From the NCBI RefSeq assembly GCF_007744515.1, contig NZ_CP036268.1, positions 1,291,482-1,355,481 on the forward strand: DNA of 64,000 nt, in the 5' to 3' direction. A model generated the notes under the pieces. That model was not told where the DNA came from and searched no databases. It saw only the letters and a list, made by a program, of their open reading frames with translations. A program made the translations under genes and the position numbers. Positions 1-8,745 of the stretch are shown here, piece after piece (positions within the stretch are counted from its first letter, which is position 1; every line of letters begins with the position of its first letter). This DNA comes from Stratiformator vulcanicus (lineage in GTDB: Bacteria; Planctomycetota; Planctomycetia; Planctomycetales; Planctomycetaceae).

Positions 1-1086
1 CTCTCAACGACGAATCCCGTCGGAGCGTTGTTCGACATCGCCGAATCGCGGTTCGGTTTAAGCCTGCGGTCGTCTTGGACGATCCGCTTCTTCCGCCGGT
101 CGATCCTGCCGATCTCAATCGGTTGTGTGCTGATCGTCTGGCTGGCGACCTGTTTCGTGGTCATCGAGCCGCACCAGGCCGGGCTGCGGGAACGCTTCGG
201 TGTCGCCGAACGGACCAAGCTCGAACCGGGACTGCACACAAAGCTGCCGTGGCCGTTCGGGACGATCCGCCGCTATCCGGCGGGTGTGGTCCAGACGATG
301 CAGGTCGGCTTCGAGGAAGCGATCGACGAAAGCCTCGTCTCGCTCGACCAGGAACGCTTACTCCTATGGACGAAACCGCACGCGCAGGAATTTTCATTAG
401 TCCTCGGCTCGGAGACCGAACTGGTCGCCATCAACGCGATCATTTATTTCCAAATTGCCGAGGATGTTGAGGGATTCCTCAAGCACGCATTTGCGACTTC
501 GAATCCGCAGTCGGCACTGGAGGCGTTCGCCTATCGCGTCTTAATGGAGGAGACACGTTCGGCGACGCTCGACGAAATTTTATCGCGTGGGCGGGACGAC
601 TTTGCCGAAACGATTCGCCGGCGTTTGAGTGAGTATTCCGCCGCGAATGACCTCGGGCTTGAGATCGTGGATGTCGCGCTCATTAACCTGCACCCTCCTG
701 TGCAGGTGGCGACGAATTATCTCGACGTCGTCAATGCCGAACTCGACAGCTCACGCGTTGTGACGACCGCCAAAGGAGAAGCTTCGAAGCAGGTACTCGA
801 CGCCGAGACAGAAAGCGGTTTGCGCGTGGCGACGGCGAAGGTCGACGCAGCCAAACGTGTCTCTGAGGCAGGGCGGGAGTCGGCCGAGTTTCTCGCAGTC
901 GGCGAAGCCTACGCCGCCGCTCCGGAAACGTATCGGCTGAGGCTCTGGTTCGAAGCGTTCGAACGTGTGCTCTTCGGTCGTCGGCTGTTCGTGATCGATG
1001 CAGCATTACCCAACGTGATCTTTGACGAACGGGCCGACGGGGCGAACACTTCACTTCCGAATGCGGCGATCTCGACGACACCTTAA
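1..1086 (+). CDS. SPFH/band-7 protein, HflK-like, probably cut by window edge
   Basis: The frame is open from base 1, so the gene probably begins upstream of the window; the first possible start inside is TTG at 28. One membrane segment (about residues 25-47 counted from that TTG) is followed by VIEPHQAGLRERFG, the typical entry to an SPFH domain, and then by an Ala/Glu-rich helical part (about 240-300). HflK-like proteins form membrane rings with HflC and modulate FtsH protease in other bacteria; that role is inferred here. It is the first of three SPFH genes in a row, 35 nt ahead of the next. The polar stretch ahead of the membrane segment suggests the missing 5' part may carry more domains. 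Confidence 0.75.
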   Translation, partial: LSTTNPVGALFDIAESRFGLSLRSSWTIRFFRRSILPISIGCVLIVWLATCFVVIEPHQAGLRERFGVAERTKLEPGLHTKLPWPFGTIRRYPAGVVQTMQVGFEEAIDESLVSLDQERLLLWTKPHAQEFSLVLGSETELVAINAIIYFQIAEDVEGFLKHAFATSNPQSALEAFAYRVLMEETRSATLDEILSRGRDDFAETIRRRLSEYSAANDLGLEIVDVALINLHPPVQVATNYLDVVNAELDSSRVVTTAKGEASKQVLDAETESGLRVATAKVDAAKRVSEAGRESAEFLAVGEAYAAAPETYRLRLWFEAFERVLFGRRLFVIDAALPNVIFDERADGANTSLPNAAISTTP

Positions 1087-1121
1087 ATTTATTCTTTATC
1101 ACAAACGACTCGGTCGAATTA

Positions 1122-2123
1122 ATGGCAAAGCAATCTGACAAAAAGCGGGCGACGCTGGCGGGTACGCTTTCGCGTTGGCTGATTGCGACGACGCTGGTCG
1201 CGCTCCTGGTGGGCTACGCCTGTTACCTTCAGGTACCCGAAGGCCGGGCCGCCGTCGTGACACGCTTTGGTCAGCCGGTGCGCGAACTCGTTGAACCGGG
1301 GCCTTATTTCAAACTGCCTTGGCCGGTGGAAGATGCCCGGCTGATCGACATGCGAAAGCGTGTGTTTAATACCCCGTATACCGCAACCTTAACGCGCGAC
1401 CGCCGCAATGTTGTGCTGCTGACCTATGTCGTTTGGCGTGTTGCCGAACCCGAGCTATTTCTGCAATCGGTGGGTGATGAGAAGGCCGCAGCGGCCAAAC
1501 TCGACGGCATGGTCACCGCCGCAAAAAACACCTTAATGGGTCGCTATGATCTCTCAGCCCTTGTATCGACCGATCCGAGCAACATTAAGACGTCGGAAAT
1601 TGAGGCGGGGATCGAGTCAGACGTCCAATCGGTCGCGGCTGAGAAATTCGGCATCGCCGTCGAACAGGTCGGTTTTAAGCGAATCGCCTATGAAGACGCC
1701 AACGTCACGGCGGTGCTGGCGCAAATGCGGGCCGAGCGAGAGGCCGAGGCCAAACAGCTTCGCGCGTTCGGTGATAAAGAAGCTCGGCGGATCCGTGATG
1801 ACGCGGCGGTGACGAGTGAGGAAATCCTTCGCGATGGTCGTCTCACTGCGGGCAAGATTCGCGGCGAAGCCGAGCGCAAAGCGGCCGAAATTTATGCCAA
1901 AGCACATCAAACCGATCCCGACTTCTATCGCTATTGGCGCTCGCTCGAAGCACTGAAGCGGACGCTCAGCCGCGACGCAACCGTGGTCCTGCGAACCGAT
2001 CAAGGCTTCTTCGATCTGCTGACCGATCCGCCCGAGGCACCGCGTCCGGTACCGACACCTTCCGGCGGACGCACGCTTGCGAACGAGCGCGACGGCCGCC
2101 TTAACGGAGGCGGCGATGAGTGA
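1122..2123 (+). CDS. SPFH/band-7 protein, HflC-like
   Basis: A protein of 333 residues with one N-terminal membrane segment (about 17-36), the SPFH start signature VPEGRAAVVTRFG right after it, and a charged Ala/Glu/Arg helix (about 200-260) containing AEREAEAKQLRAFGDKEA, which strongly resembles the HflC core. The length matches HflC (about 330 residues). The C-terminus is a Pro/Gly-rich tail that HflC of enterobacteria lacks. It likely pairs with one of the neighbouring HflK-like proteins in a membrane ring. Its stop overlaps the start of the next gene by 8 nt, so the genes are probably translated together. Confidence 0.8.
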   Translation: MAKQSDKKRATLAGTLSRWLIATTLVALLVGYACYLQVPEGRAAVVTRFGQPVRELVEPGPYFKLPWPVEDARLIDMRKRVFNTPYTATLTRDRRNVVLLTYVVWRVAEPELFLQSVGDEKAAAAKLDGMVTAAKNTLMGRYDLSALVSTDPSNIKTSEIEAGIESDVQSVAAEKFGIAVEQVGFKRIAYEDANVTAVLAQMRAEREAEAKQLRAFGDKEARRIRDDAAVTSEEILRDGRLTAGKIRGEAERKAAEIYAKAHQTDPDFYRYWRSLEALKRTLSRDATVVLRTDQGFFDLLTDPPEAPRPVPTPSGGRTLANERDGRLNGGGDE

Positions 2124-3240
2124 CACATTCCACCCGGAAGAGCAACCGCCGAGCGATGGCGAATTCGTTCCGCCCCCCGTGCCGCCCAAGCAGCGGACGA
2201 CCGAACGCTTCTCCATGATCGAGGGCGCGGCGTCCGGCCTGCGGATGGTCAGTTGGCTCGCCGTCGGTCTGTTCGTCCTGTTTTGGTGCTCGGGCATAAC
2301 GACGATTCAGCCGGGTGAAGTCGGGCTGCTGTTGCGCTGCGGGAAGCTCGTCGGAGCGACGCCGTCCGAGCAGATTCGCCAACCGGGCCTCCTGCTCGCG
2401 TTGCCTTACCCGATCGACGAAGTCATTCGTGTCCCCGTCAAACAGGAGCGGGAGATTTCGGTCGCCGCGTTACGGTCGCGACGGATCGATCTCGATGGCG
2501 TTAAAACCGGCGTGGGGCTTAACGGCTATGCCCTCTCTGGCGACCAGAACATTCTGCAGGCCGACCTGACTTTGAAGTATCGCATCCGCGACCCGATCGC
2601 CTATCGGCTTGGCAACGACGACCCGGAGCGCATCCTACGCGACATTGCGACGGGGGCGGCGGCCGAGACGATCGCTGCATGGAACGTCGACGACGCTCTC
2701 CGGCTTCAACGGGAATCGGACGTCGGTCCGCAGAAGCTCGCCTTCGTCGTACGTGACTCCGCTCAGCAACTGGCCGATACCACCCGGCTGGGGGTCGAGA
2801 TCACCGCTGTGGAGTTTCGTGAGATTCAGCCACCCGAGGCCGTCGCGGATGCCTTCCAGTCGGTGCAAAGCGAACGGATCGCCATCGAAACGAAGAAACG
2901 GGAATCCGAGGGCTTCGCCGCCCGCACCGTTCCCGCCGCGGAGGCGGAGAGCAACTCGATGATTCAGGAAGCCAACCGGCTCGCGACCGACCTGCGAACG
3001 CGAGCCGAGGAAGAGGTCGAGTTGTTCGACCGCCTGCACGACGAATACCGGCGGAATCCCGAATTGGTTTGGAACCGCCTGCATCTCGAAACGATTGAAG
3101 GCCTGATGCGTGACGGCAGCCAATTCCGGTTCGTCGACCCGGGAACGCGGCTGATCCTCACACCAAGAGGGCACCGCCACACGCAGGAGACCGCTTCACC
3201 ACCCGATAAGACGACACCGGCCGCCGGAGGTGAATTATGA
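2116..3240 (+). CDS. SPFH/band-7 protein, second HflK-like paralogue
   Basis: I take the ATG at 2116 as start because GGAGG lies at 2106-2110 and the resulting 8-nt overlap with the previous gene is typical of coupled genes; an upstream in-frame start at 2077 is less likely. The 374-residue product has a Pro-rich cytoplasmic N-terminus, one membrane segment (about 44-64), the SPFH entry IQPGEVGLLLRCG and a late helical region. The part after the membrane entry carries an insert (residues about 105-150) not seen in its two neighbours. It is a third SPFH paralogue, so the locus could build a hetero-oligomeric ring. The stop overlaps the ATPase start by 4 nt (ATGA). Confidence 0.75.
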   Translation: MSDTFHPEEQPPSDGEFVPPPVPPKQRTTERFSMIEGAASGLRMVSWLAVGLFVLFWCSGITTIQPGEVGLLLRCGKLVGATPSEQIRQPGLLLALPYPIDEVIRVPVKQEREISVAALRSRRIDLDGVKTGVGLNGYALSGDQNILQADLTLKYRIRDPIAYRLGNDDPERILRDIATGAAAETIAAWNVDDALRLQRESDVGPQKLAFVVRDSAQQLADTTRLGVEITAVEFREIQPPEAVADAFQSVQSERIAIETKKRESEGFAARTVPAAEAESNSMIQEANRLATDLRTRAEEEVELFDRLHDEYRRNPELVWNRLHLETIEGLMRDGSQFRFVDPGTRLILTPRGHRHTQETASPPDKTTPAAGGEL

Positions 3241-5162
3241 GCAGCATGACCGCGCCGGTTGCCGATCGGATTCAACGCGACCTTGATGCCGGGATGACGG
3301 TTGGGGAGCGTCTGCGTCTGGGCCTGCGTATTGGGACGGCGTTGGCCGCGGGGGTGCTGCTGATTGCCGCCTACGCGATCGGATGGGCCTTTCCCGCAGA
3401 GCAGGGCCCCATCGCTGAGAGTTTGAAGGCACTGGCCGCGATTCTCGTTTTGCTTCCGATCCTGCGGGAAGCGGCTCGCGGCGTGTTGACCGGTGCGACC
3501 GATGCCTACAGTTCCCAACTCGTCGCGATCGCGTCGCTCGCCGCCCTCGCCGTAGGTGATTTTGCCACGGCTGCGCTGATTCCGATCATCCTTAGCGTGG
3601 CGTTTTTTCTCGAAGAACGCAGTGTGCTCGGAGCGCAGGCGGCGATTGAAGGTCTTAAGTCGCTGCAGGCCAGAAAGGCCCGACGCCTTGATTCCCGCGG
3701 CCTCGAACACGAGGTCGAGACCGATGTCCTGCTCCCCGGCGATACGGTCGTCGTCCGCCCCGGCGAGACGATTCCGGCTGACGGCACGGTGGCGAGGGGG
3801 CATTCCGCAATCGATCAATCGACGATCACGGGTGAGTCGACGCCGGAGGATGTGGCCCCCGGCTCGACAGTCTTCGCCGGAACAATTAATCATAACGGGC
3901 TGCTGCACATCACGGTGGCGACCGCGGGTGGCTCGTCGACGTTGGGAAAGGTACTGGAACTCTTAAAAGATGCCGAGCAGTCCAAGACGGCGATGCTGCG
4001 ATTAATTGAGCAATATGCGAAGTACTTTGTGCTCGGTGTGCTGTTGATCGCCGGAATTACGCTTTTCCTCAGCCGCGACCTGTCTCGGGCGATCGCCGTG
4101 CTCGTGGTCGGTTGCCCGGGACCGTTTATTCTTGCCGGCCCCGCCGCGATGGTCGCAGCACTCGCTTCGGCTTCACGAAAAGGAATATTAATTAAGAATG
4201 CGAAGTTCCTTGAAGCGTTGACGGAAGTTGACTCGGTGATCTTCGACAAAACCGGAACCGTCACACTCGGCCAATTGGAAGTCGCGTCACTGATGCCTCA
4301 TGAGGGCACGGATGAGGAACTGCTGCGGGCGGCGACCGTTTGTGCCGAGGCATCGCAGCACCCGGTCTCGCGAGCGATCATTAATTATGCGAATCAGTTG
4401 GAACGATCGGACCACCTCGAATCGACATCGGCAGAAGAACTCGCGGGTCGGGGCGTTATCGCGAAAACGGATCAGGGACGTTTCGTATTGGGCCGTCGCG
4501 TTTGGGTTGAACAATCGGGCTTTGATCTGCCCGTCGAACCCGACCACGCCGGGCCGATCGTGTGGGTCGCAGTGGAGACCGCAAAAGAGAAACGTTGCCT
4601 CGGCTGCGTACTCTTGGCTGATCATGCGCGGACCGATGCGAAAGAGGTCATCGAGGATCTGCACCGAATCGGCATCGAACGGGCAACCTTATTAACCGGG
4701 GACCGTCGACAGGTTGCTGACCAAATCGCATCGGAACTTGGCGTCGACAATGTCGTGTCGGAAGTGTTGCCGGGACATAAACTCGATGTGGTTCGAGCCG
4801 AACGTGAGGCGGGCTATCGCGTGATGGTCGTCGGCGACGGCGTCAACGATGCCCCGGCGCTGGCGGGCGGAGACGTCGGCATCGCCATGGGAGCCGCCGG
4901 GGCGGAAATCGCGCTTCGCAGCGCCGACGTGGTCTTAATGACCGAGCGCCTCGATCGACTACCATTCGCAGTCGGGCTTGCCAGACGCACCCGAACGACC
5001 ATTCATCGCAATGTGATCGTGGGAGCGGGCCTGACGATCGTGATGCTCGGCCTCGCCTCGGCGGGCTATATTTCCCCGATCGCCGGCGCCGTCCTGCAAA
5101 ACGTCGGCGAGCTCTATGTGATTATTAATAGCGCTGCCCTTCTAAAAGATCGTGCCGGCTGA
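3237..5162 (+). CDS. P1B-type (heavy-metal) P-type ATPase with CPG motif
   Basis: This 641-residue protein has the whole P-type ATPase core in order: actuator TGES (198-201), transmembrane metal motif at 293-295, phosphorylation motif DKTGT (337-341, Asp337 phosphorylated), the HP dipeptide of the P1B nucleotide domain (375-376), TGD near 490 and GDGVNDAP (533-540). It therefore belongs to the metal-pumping P1B group. Two things are odd. The membrane motif reads CPG instead of CPC, and no N-terminal metal-binding (HMA) domain or CxxC is present. The start ATG overlaps the stop of the SPFH gene (ATGA), which argues that the pump works with the SPFH ring. The metal cannot be named from sequence. 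Confidence 0.85.
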   Translation: MSSMTAPVADRIQRDLDAGMTVGERLRLGLRIGTALAAGVLLIAAYAIGWAFPAEQGPIAESLKALAAILVLLPILREAARGVLTGATDAYSSQLVAIASLAALAVGDFATAALIPIILSVAFFLEERSVLGAQAAIEGLKSLQARKARRLDSRGLEHEVETDVLLPGDTVVVRPGETIPADGTVARGHSAIDQSTITGESTPEDVAPGSTVFAGTINHNGLLHITVATAGGSSTLGKVLELLKDAEQSKTAMLRLIEQYAKYFVLGVLLIAGITLFLSRDLSRAIAVLVVGCPGPFILAGPAAMVAALASASRKGILIKNAKFLEALTEVDSVIFDKTGTVTLGQLEVASLMPHEGTDEELLRAATVCAEASQHPVSRAIINYANQLERSDHLESTSAEELAGRGVIAKTDQGRFVLGRRVWVEQSGFDLPVEPDHAGPIVWVAVETAKEKRCLGCVLLADHARTDAKEVIEDLHRIGIERATLLTGDRRQVADQIASELGVDNVVSEVLPGHKLDVVRAEREAGYRVMVVGDGVNDAPALAGGDVGIAMGAAGAEIALRSADVVLMTERLDRLPFAVGLARRTRTTIHRNVIVGAGLTIVMLGLASAGYISPIAGAVLQNVGELYVIINSAALLKDRAG

Positions 5163-5175
5163 TCTGAGAGCGTCG

Positions 5176-5195
5176 CGCCCGGCGTTGATCGGGCG
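5176..5195 (+). terminator. possible weak terminator hairpin after the ATPase
   Basis: A 6-bp inverted repeat (CGCCCG / CGGGCG, 8-nt loop) starts 13 nt after the ATPase stop and is followed within 15 nt by a short T-containing stretch (TTTTGGTTT). The stem is GC-rich but the T tract is interrupted, so this is only a candidate end for the SPFH-ATPase operon. Confidence 0.35.
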
Positions 5196-5239
5196 TTGCG
5201 GGCTGTTTTGGTTTATCGAGTTTTAACTACGCGATCGTT

Positions 5240-5269
5240 CCGCGGTTCGCAGGAACCTCGGCTTATTGG
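5240..5269 (+). repeat. 30-bp dispersed motif, copy 1
   Basis: This stretch matches 29443-29472 at 28 of 30 bases. It contains the small palindrome GGTTCGCAGGAACC. Both copies are intergenic and in the same orientation. Function unknown; the second copy sits just beside a heptamer array. Confidence 0.6.
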
Positions 5270-5637
5270 AATGGGTGCCGGGGTGCGTGTCGCCCCCGCA
5301 TCTGGGTGTTCGTGAGCTTATTGCACCGCCGAGTTTCCCGACAGGGTTTCGAACTTCACAATGGGCGCGATGCAAGGCATGAGCCGAGTCTCGCCGACGG
5401 AATCGACACGCCCTCCGCATACGGCGCAACCCGAATCAATAGGTTAGAGGACTGGTGCACCACCTCTTATCACCCCGCCGGTGATCGCAGCACTTTGCTG
5501 CCGTTCACGCGGCGGAAGTTGCCGCGGCAAACCGTCGGGCGCGTCCGATTTTTTCTTTCGATCTCGAATCACAGCAACTGAGGCTCTGAACTCAAAACAC
5601 GAAGAATAACAAGCCATATTCAATAATCATCGGGTAG

Positions 5638-5658
5638 CCCGGCCGATGTTCGGCCGGG
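5638..5658. repeat. perfect 9-bp inverted repeat with 3-nt loop
   Basis: CCCGGCCGA, a 3-base loop TGT and TCGGCCGGG form a very stable hairpin about 200 bases past the end of the TIR gene. There is no T tract on either strand, so it may be a REP-like palindrome rather than an intrinsic terminator; it could still serve as a boundary for the minus-strand operon. Confidence 0.55.
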
Positions 5659-5864
5659 TGCCGACAGGCACAGGATGTTGTTCGAGAAACTTACAATGGA
5701 GTGAGTTGATTCCACAGTTCGAACGCTTCTCGAACGGCATCTTGTCGCTGCGTGACCGGGCTGACGCGTCGGTCGGCACAACCGGTGCATGGCTGCATCT
5801 CCCTCACTGCCACGCTCCGTCGCAATGCCACCCACCACACACATTTCGTCGGAAATGCATGAAC

Positions 5865-7985
5865 TCATTCCACCCCATCATCGGTCAACAAATCAACTCT
5901 CTTTTCATCGTTCACCAGCTGTTCGATATCACGGGAAATGATATCAAGGCCGATTTCCTCCTCTGAGGGAAGCGAGGTGATATTGAGCTCTGACAGGAAT
6001 TGTAGAAAGTCAAGGTCATCTCCGATCGCGTTTAAATCTGCGTCATTAATAAAGTATGGCAGAACTTTGACCTTTTTCTGACGTGCGAGCGAGACAGCAA
6101 TTTTCGTCTCAAGATGAACATAGTCTTTATCGCTCACAATTCGATCGGGCTTCTCCATACTTTGCTTGCCTCGCCAATCATGAGAGAGCAGCATTACGAC
6201 CACATTAGATGTTGCAATCGATTGTTCGATCTTCTCTCGGATATCTTCACCGGTGGATATTTCCGCAGAATCAAGAAAGGCTCCTTCGGACGGGAATTTG
6301 TCTCTAAGATGACGGTAAAGCCGTTCAGCAAACCTTTTCGCATCAGTTCTTCTGTAGGAAATAAACGCTTGATACTTTCTCGGTTGCCAAAGAGCGGCAG
6401 CAGATGCATGCACGCTCCATTTATTTAATGTGTCTTCGTCAACGTAGCACGCGGAGACTTCGAGTTCGCTATCGATATATGGGAGCTCTTCAGGGCTTAT
6501 TCGACCACCGGAGAATGTTCTCTTGAAAGTATCTGATGCGAAATGCTCTAGCGGAAAGCTTCTAGAAAGGACTCTGAAATCAGCAACTGTGAAAGCCATC
6601 ATCTCACCGTTGAGGCCGCGGTAAGATGAGTGAAAGGAATTCATGTAGTAGAAAAAGTCATTCTGCGAAAAAACCGTCTCATTATTGCTCACCCTCTCAA
6701 GAATCTCTTCGTATGACTCTTGATTCGGCACCCCAACTATTCGGCAGTCGGCCCAAACTCCAGGGCCTTTGTCCTTTCTTGACGGTCCTCCATCCCCGTG
6801 GTACAGCAGGACACGTGGCTCATCATCAGAGAAACCATGCTCCCACCACGATCTACCTATCCCGCTCGCAACCGGGAAGATGAGTTCTTTCCCATTCTGC
6901 TGTGCGTGGTAGAGCCGAGATGCCGACGTTGAATGTAGCTCGAACAACAAGCCGGAAATGTCCTCGATAGGAATAGCATCTCGCCTCACCGTAGTGTCGG
7001 GCCCCGTGTTCAATTCTAGCCAAACCCGATTGAATACCCTTGCCGTACTCGAAGATGTGCGAATGCGATCAAACGTATCGCTCCTTGGTACATATGGCGT
7101 TAAGAATAGCTTGAGATCAAAGCCTTCGAAGATATCGTAATCGCTATTAGTTAATTCGTGTTCGATGATGGAAGCATTCGGAAAATACTTCCGGCAAATC
7201 ACCCACCGTGCCTTGAGTGGTTCGACTTTGGCAGGCGACTGCCAATCTGCGGGGCGAATTTCAAAGTCTAGAGCGGTTAAGGCATCCGTCCCAAGACAAT
7301 CCAATGGAATTTCGGAAGATCGCAAGCTGAAGTCCGGCAACCCACGCATTTTAAAGTAATGCTTTGCTATCCACCTCGTGATTGACTCCATATCGTGAGG
7401 GTCGCCACGATAAGATTCTATTAATGTTTTTCGCAAACGATAAATGACATCTCCCCGAACATAAACGTCCGGGCGGGTACCAACGACCGAGAATCCATGG
7501 GAGACGTAAAATTCAATCTCGCTGTTCTCAGTCGAGGGAATCTCGACAATTAATTCCCGAAATCCACGCAGAATTGCAAACGCCTCGCATTTCTCCAGAA
7601 GTTGGGTCATCCCTGCAACTTTCGCCGAGGAATACGGCAGCGTCGATTGCGCTACACCTTTCCCCGCAGCCGACTTGTTACCTTTCTCTTGCTCAAGCTC
7701 CTTAACGATCAGATTTTTTACGACAACCGCGTCTGTCTCGGAGAGTGATGGCTGCGTCAAGATCACGCAGCCAATAATCTCTTCGGACGTGTGATCGCCG
7801 ACCCATACCGGTCGAAACAGCCCGTATGCAATCCGACCCTTGCCTTTTGCGATATCATTGAGAGCGCGGTCAAGCCATACCGAGTGGCGTGGAAAGCAAC
7901 TCGCAAGGTAGCTCGCCTCAGCCTGCAGATCTCTAATGACTGGGACCTGATTAGGCCGAAGGCGCCGGACACGAAAACCACTCAC
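5865..7985 (-). CDS. GNAT - unknown - PUA/EVE-like - TIR multidomain protein
   Basis: This 706-residue protein reads as four parts. Residues about 1-185 look like a GNAT acetyltransferase (helix then GFRELIVEIP, then IEFYVSHGFSVVGTR, the usual N..FYe..GF pattern). Residues about 195-380 are not recognised. Residues about 385-485 resemble the PUA/ASCH/EVE fold (RVLLYHGDGG, GVWADCRIVGV, VADFRVLSRSFPLEHF). Residues 537-690 are a TIR domain (YQAFISYRRTDAKRFAERLYRHLR, FLDSAEISTGEDIREKIEQSI split by about ten residues), with Glu626 in YVHLETKIA at the place of the NADase catalytic Glu. TIR domains in bacterial defence degrade NAD; EVE-like folds are thought to read modified bases. The start is GTG with AAGG 7 nt upstream. 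It follows the 113-residue gene by 14 nt. Base composition is lower in G+C than both flanks, suggesting transfer. Confidence 0.7.
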   Translation of the reverse strand: MSGFRVRRLRPNQVPVIRDLQAEASYLASCFPRHSVWLDRALNDIAKGKGRIAYGLFRPVWVGDHTSEEIIGCVILTQPSLSETDAVVVKNLIVKELEQEKGNKSAAGKGVAQSTLPYSSAKVAGMTQLLEKCEAFAILRGFRELIVEIPSTENSEIEFYVSHGFSVVGTRPDVYVRGDVIYRLRKTLIESYRGDPHDMESITRWIAKHYFKMRGLPDFSLRSSEIPLDCLGTDALTALDFEIRPADWQSPAKVEPLKARWVICRKYFPNASIIEHELTNSDYDIFEGFDLKLFLTPYVPRSDTFDRIRTSSSTARVFNRVWLELNTGPDTTVRRDAIPIEDISGLLFELHSTSASRLYHAQQNGKELIFPVASGIGRSWWEHGFSDDEPRVLLYHGDGGPSRKDKGPGVWADCRIVGVPNQESYEEILERVSNNETVFSQNDFFYYMNSFHSSYRGLNGEMMAFTVADFRVLSRSFPLEHFASDTFKRTFSGGRISPEELPYIDSELEVSACYVDEDTLNKWSVHASAAALWQPRKYQAFISYRRTDAKRFAERLYRHLRDKFPSEGAFLDSAEISTGEDIREKIEQSIATSNVVVMLLSHDWRGKQSMEKPDRIVSDKDYVHLETKIAVSLARQKKVKVLPYFINDADLNAIGDDLDFLQFLSELNITSLPSEEEIGLDIISRDIEQLVNDEKRVDLLTDDGVE

Positions 7986-7999
7986 GATGCCTTAGCCTA

Positions 8000-8341
8000 T
8001 TATTGTACTTCGCCCCTAGAGTTACCCGAGTCGCTGGGGCAGGTTAGATCAGGCAGCACCTCGCCAGTGTCGCCAAGTGACACCTTACAGCTCACGCGAT
8101 TGTCGATAATTTTTACTCTTTTCTGTATTTTCGCCGCGGGATTATCGTACCCCCGGTGCGAAGAAATGAAATACAAGACGGCCTCCGGACTCTCGACGTT
8201 AGCAGGACCCCTCCGGGTCAGCAGGTCGCGTCGAAAGTCGCATATAGCTGCTTCCGCAGCCGTGGAAATGTCATCTATAGATGCGTAAAACCCTTGCTTG
8301 TTTACAAAATAAAGCGAGTATCGCGCGCGAGGTGAACTCAT
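8000..8341 (-). CDS. 113-residue protein of unknown function, first gene of the TIR operon
   Basis: The ATG at 8341 has AAGGA about 9 nt upstream, and the stop lies 14 nt before the TIR protein start, so the two genes are almost certainly one transcription unit. The protein begins MSSPRARYSLYFVNKQGFYA, continues with an acidic helix (DDISTAAEAAICDFRRDLL), then AVLYFISSHRGYDN and a basic strand (KIQKRVKII). It has no signal peptide or membrane segment. I do not recognise a family. Its position before a TIR effector is what one would expect of a sensor, adaptor or inhibitor, but this is inference only. Like the TIR gene it is poorer in G+C than the surroundings. Confidence 0.65.
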   Translation of the reverse strand: MSSPRARYSLYFVNKQGFYASIDDISTAAEAAICDFRRDLLTRRGPANVESPEAVLYFISSHRGYDNPAAKIQKRVKIIDNRVSCKVSLGDTGEVLPDLTCPSDSGNSRGEVQ

Positions 8342-8745
8342 TCTTCGAATCCTTGCCTGTTCTCATTGACTGAAAGTTAAGCTGTTAAACTAACTGGGTA
8401 GTTACTAGAGGACCAGATTTCATTCGAGGCTCGACATTCCCGACATAGTCGACTGCCCAGCGGCTTTGTCAAGCCGACTGGTGCGAAAACGTCAGGATGA
8501 AGAGGGGAGCGTCAATGTAACACGCGCACTGACTGAACTTTGTCATTGCACAAGTGCCAGTTTACCGGAAGTCTGTTGTAGTGCAACTCTGTCAAGAAGG
8601 TGGACGCTTTCTGCGAGGGTGCTTTTCTTTCGCCACTGCAAGAATGTGCGGAGTTACATGTCGTGACCACTTCCCAGTCCCGACGTCAATTGTTAAACGG
8701 CCTTTGGTGCTGGCAGCAAACTCTCGTGCCACGTATCACGCGAGG
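8342..8745. other. 404-base region between lepA end and TIR operon start
   Basis: It must hold the promoter of the minus-strand TIR operon (near 8345-8420, an AT-rich part). No gene was supported; short open frames have no ribosome site or recognisable protein. No repeat was noticed. Confidence 0.5.

Larger units (their letters stand above)
5163..5864. other. 702-base intergenic region between ATPase and TIR operon
   Basis: Both flanking genes end here (convergent). I see no convincing gene: the short open frames lack ribosome sites and resemble nothing. It contains a weak hairpin near the ATPase end, one copy of a 30-bp dispersed motif (5240-5269), and a perfect 9-bp inverted repeat (5638-5658). 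The rest is unexplained. Confidence 0.6.

Noticed and set aside
5306..5966. Two short plus-strand open frames in the gap after the ATPase (5306-5581 and 5646-5966).
   Set aside because: No ribosome site, odd amino-acid mix, overlap with the TIR gene end and with the inverted repeat; they look like chance frames.
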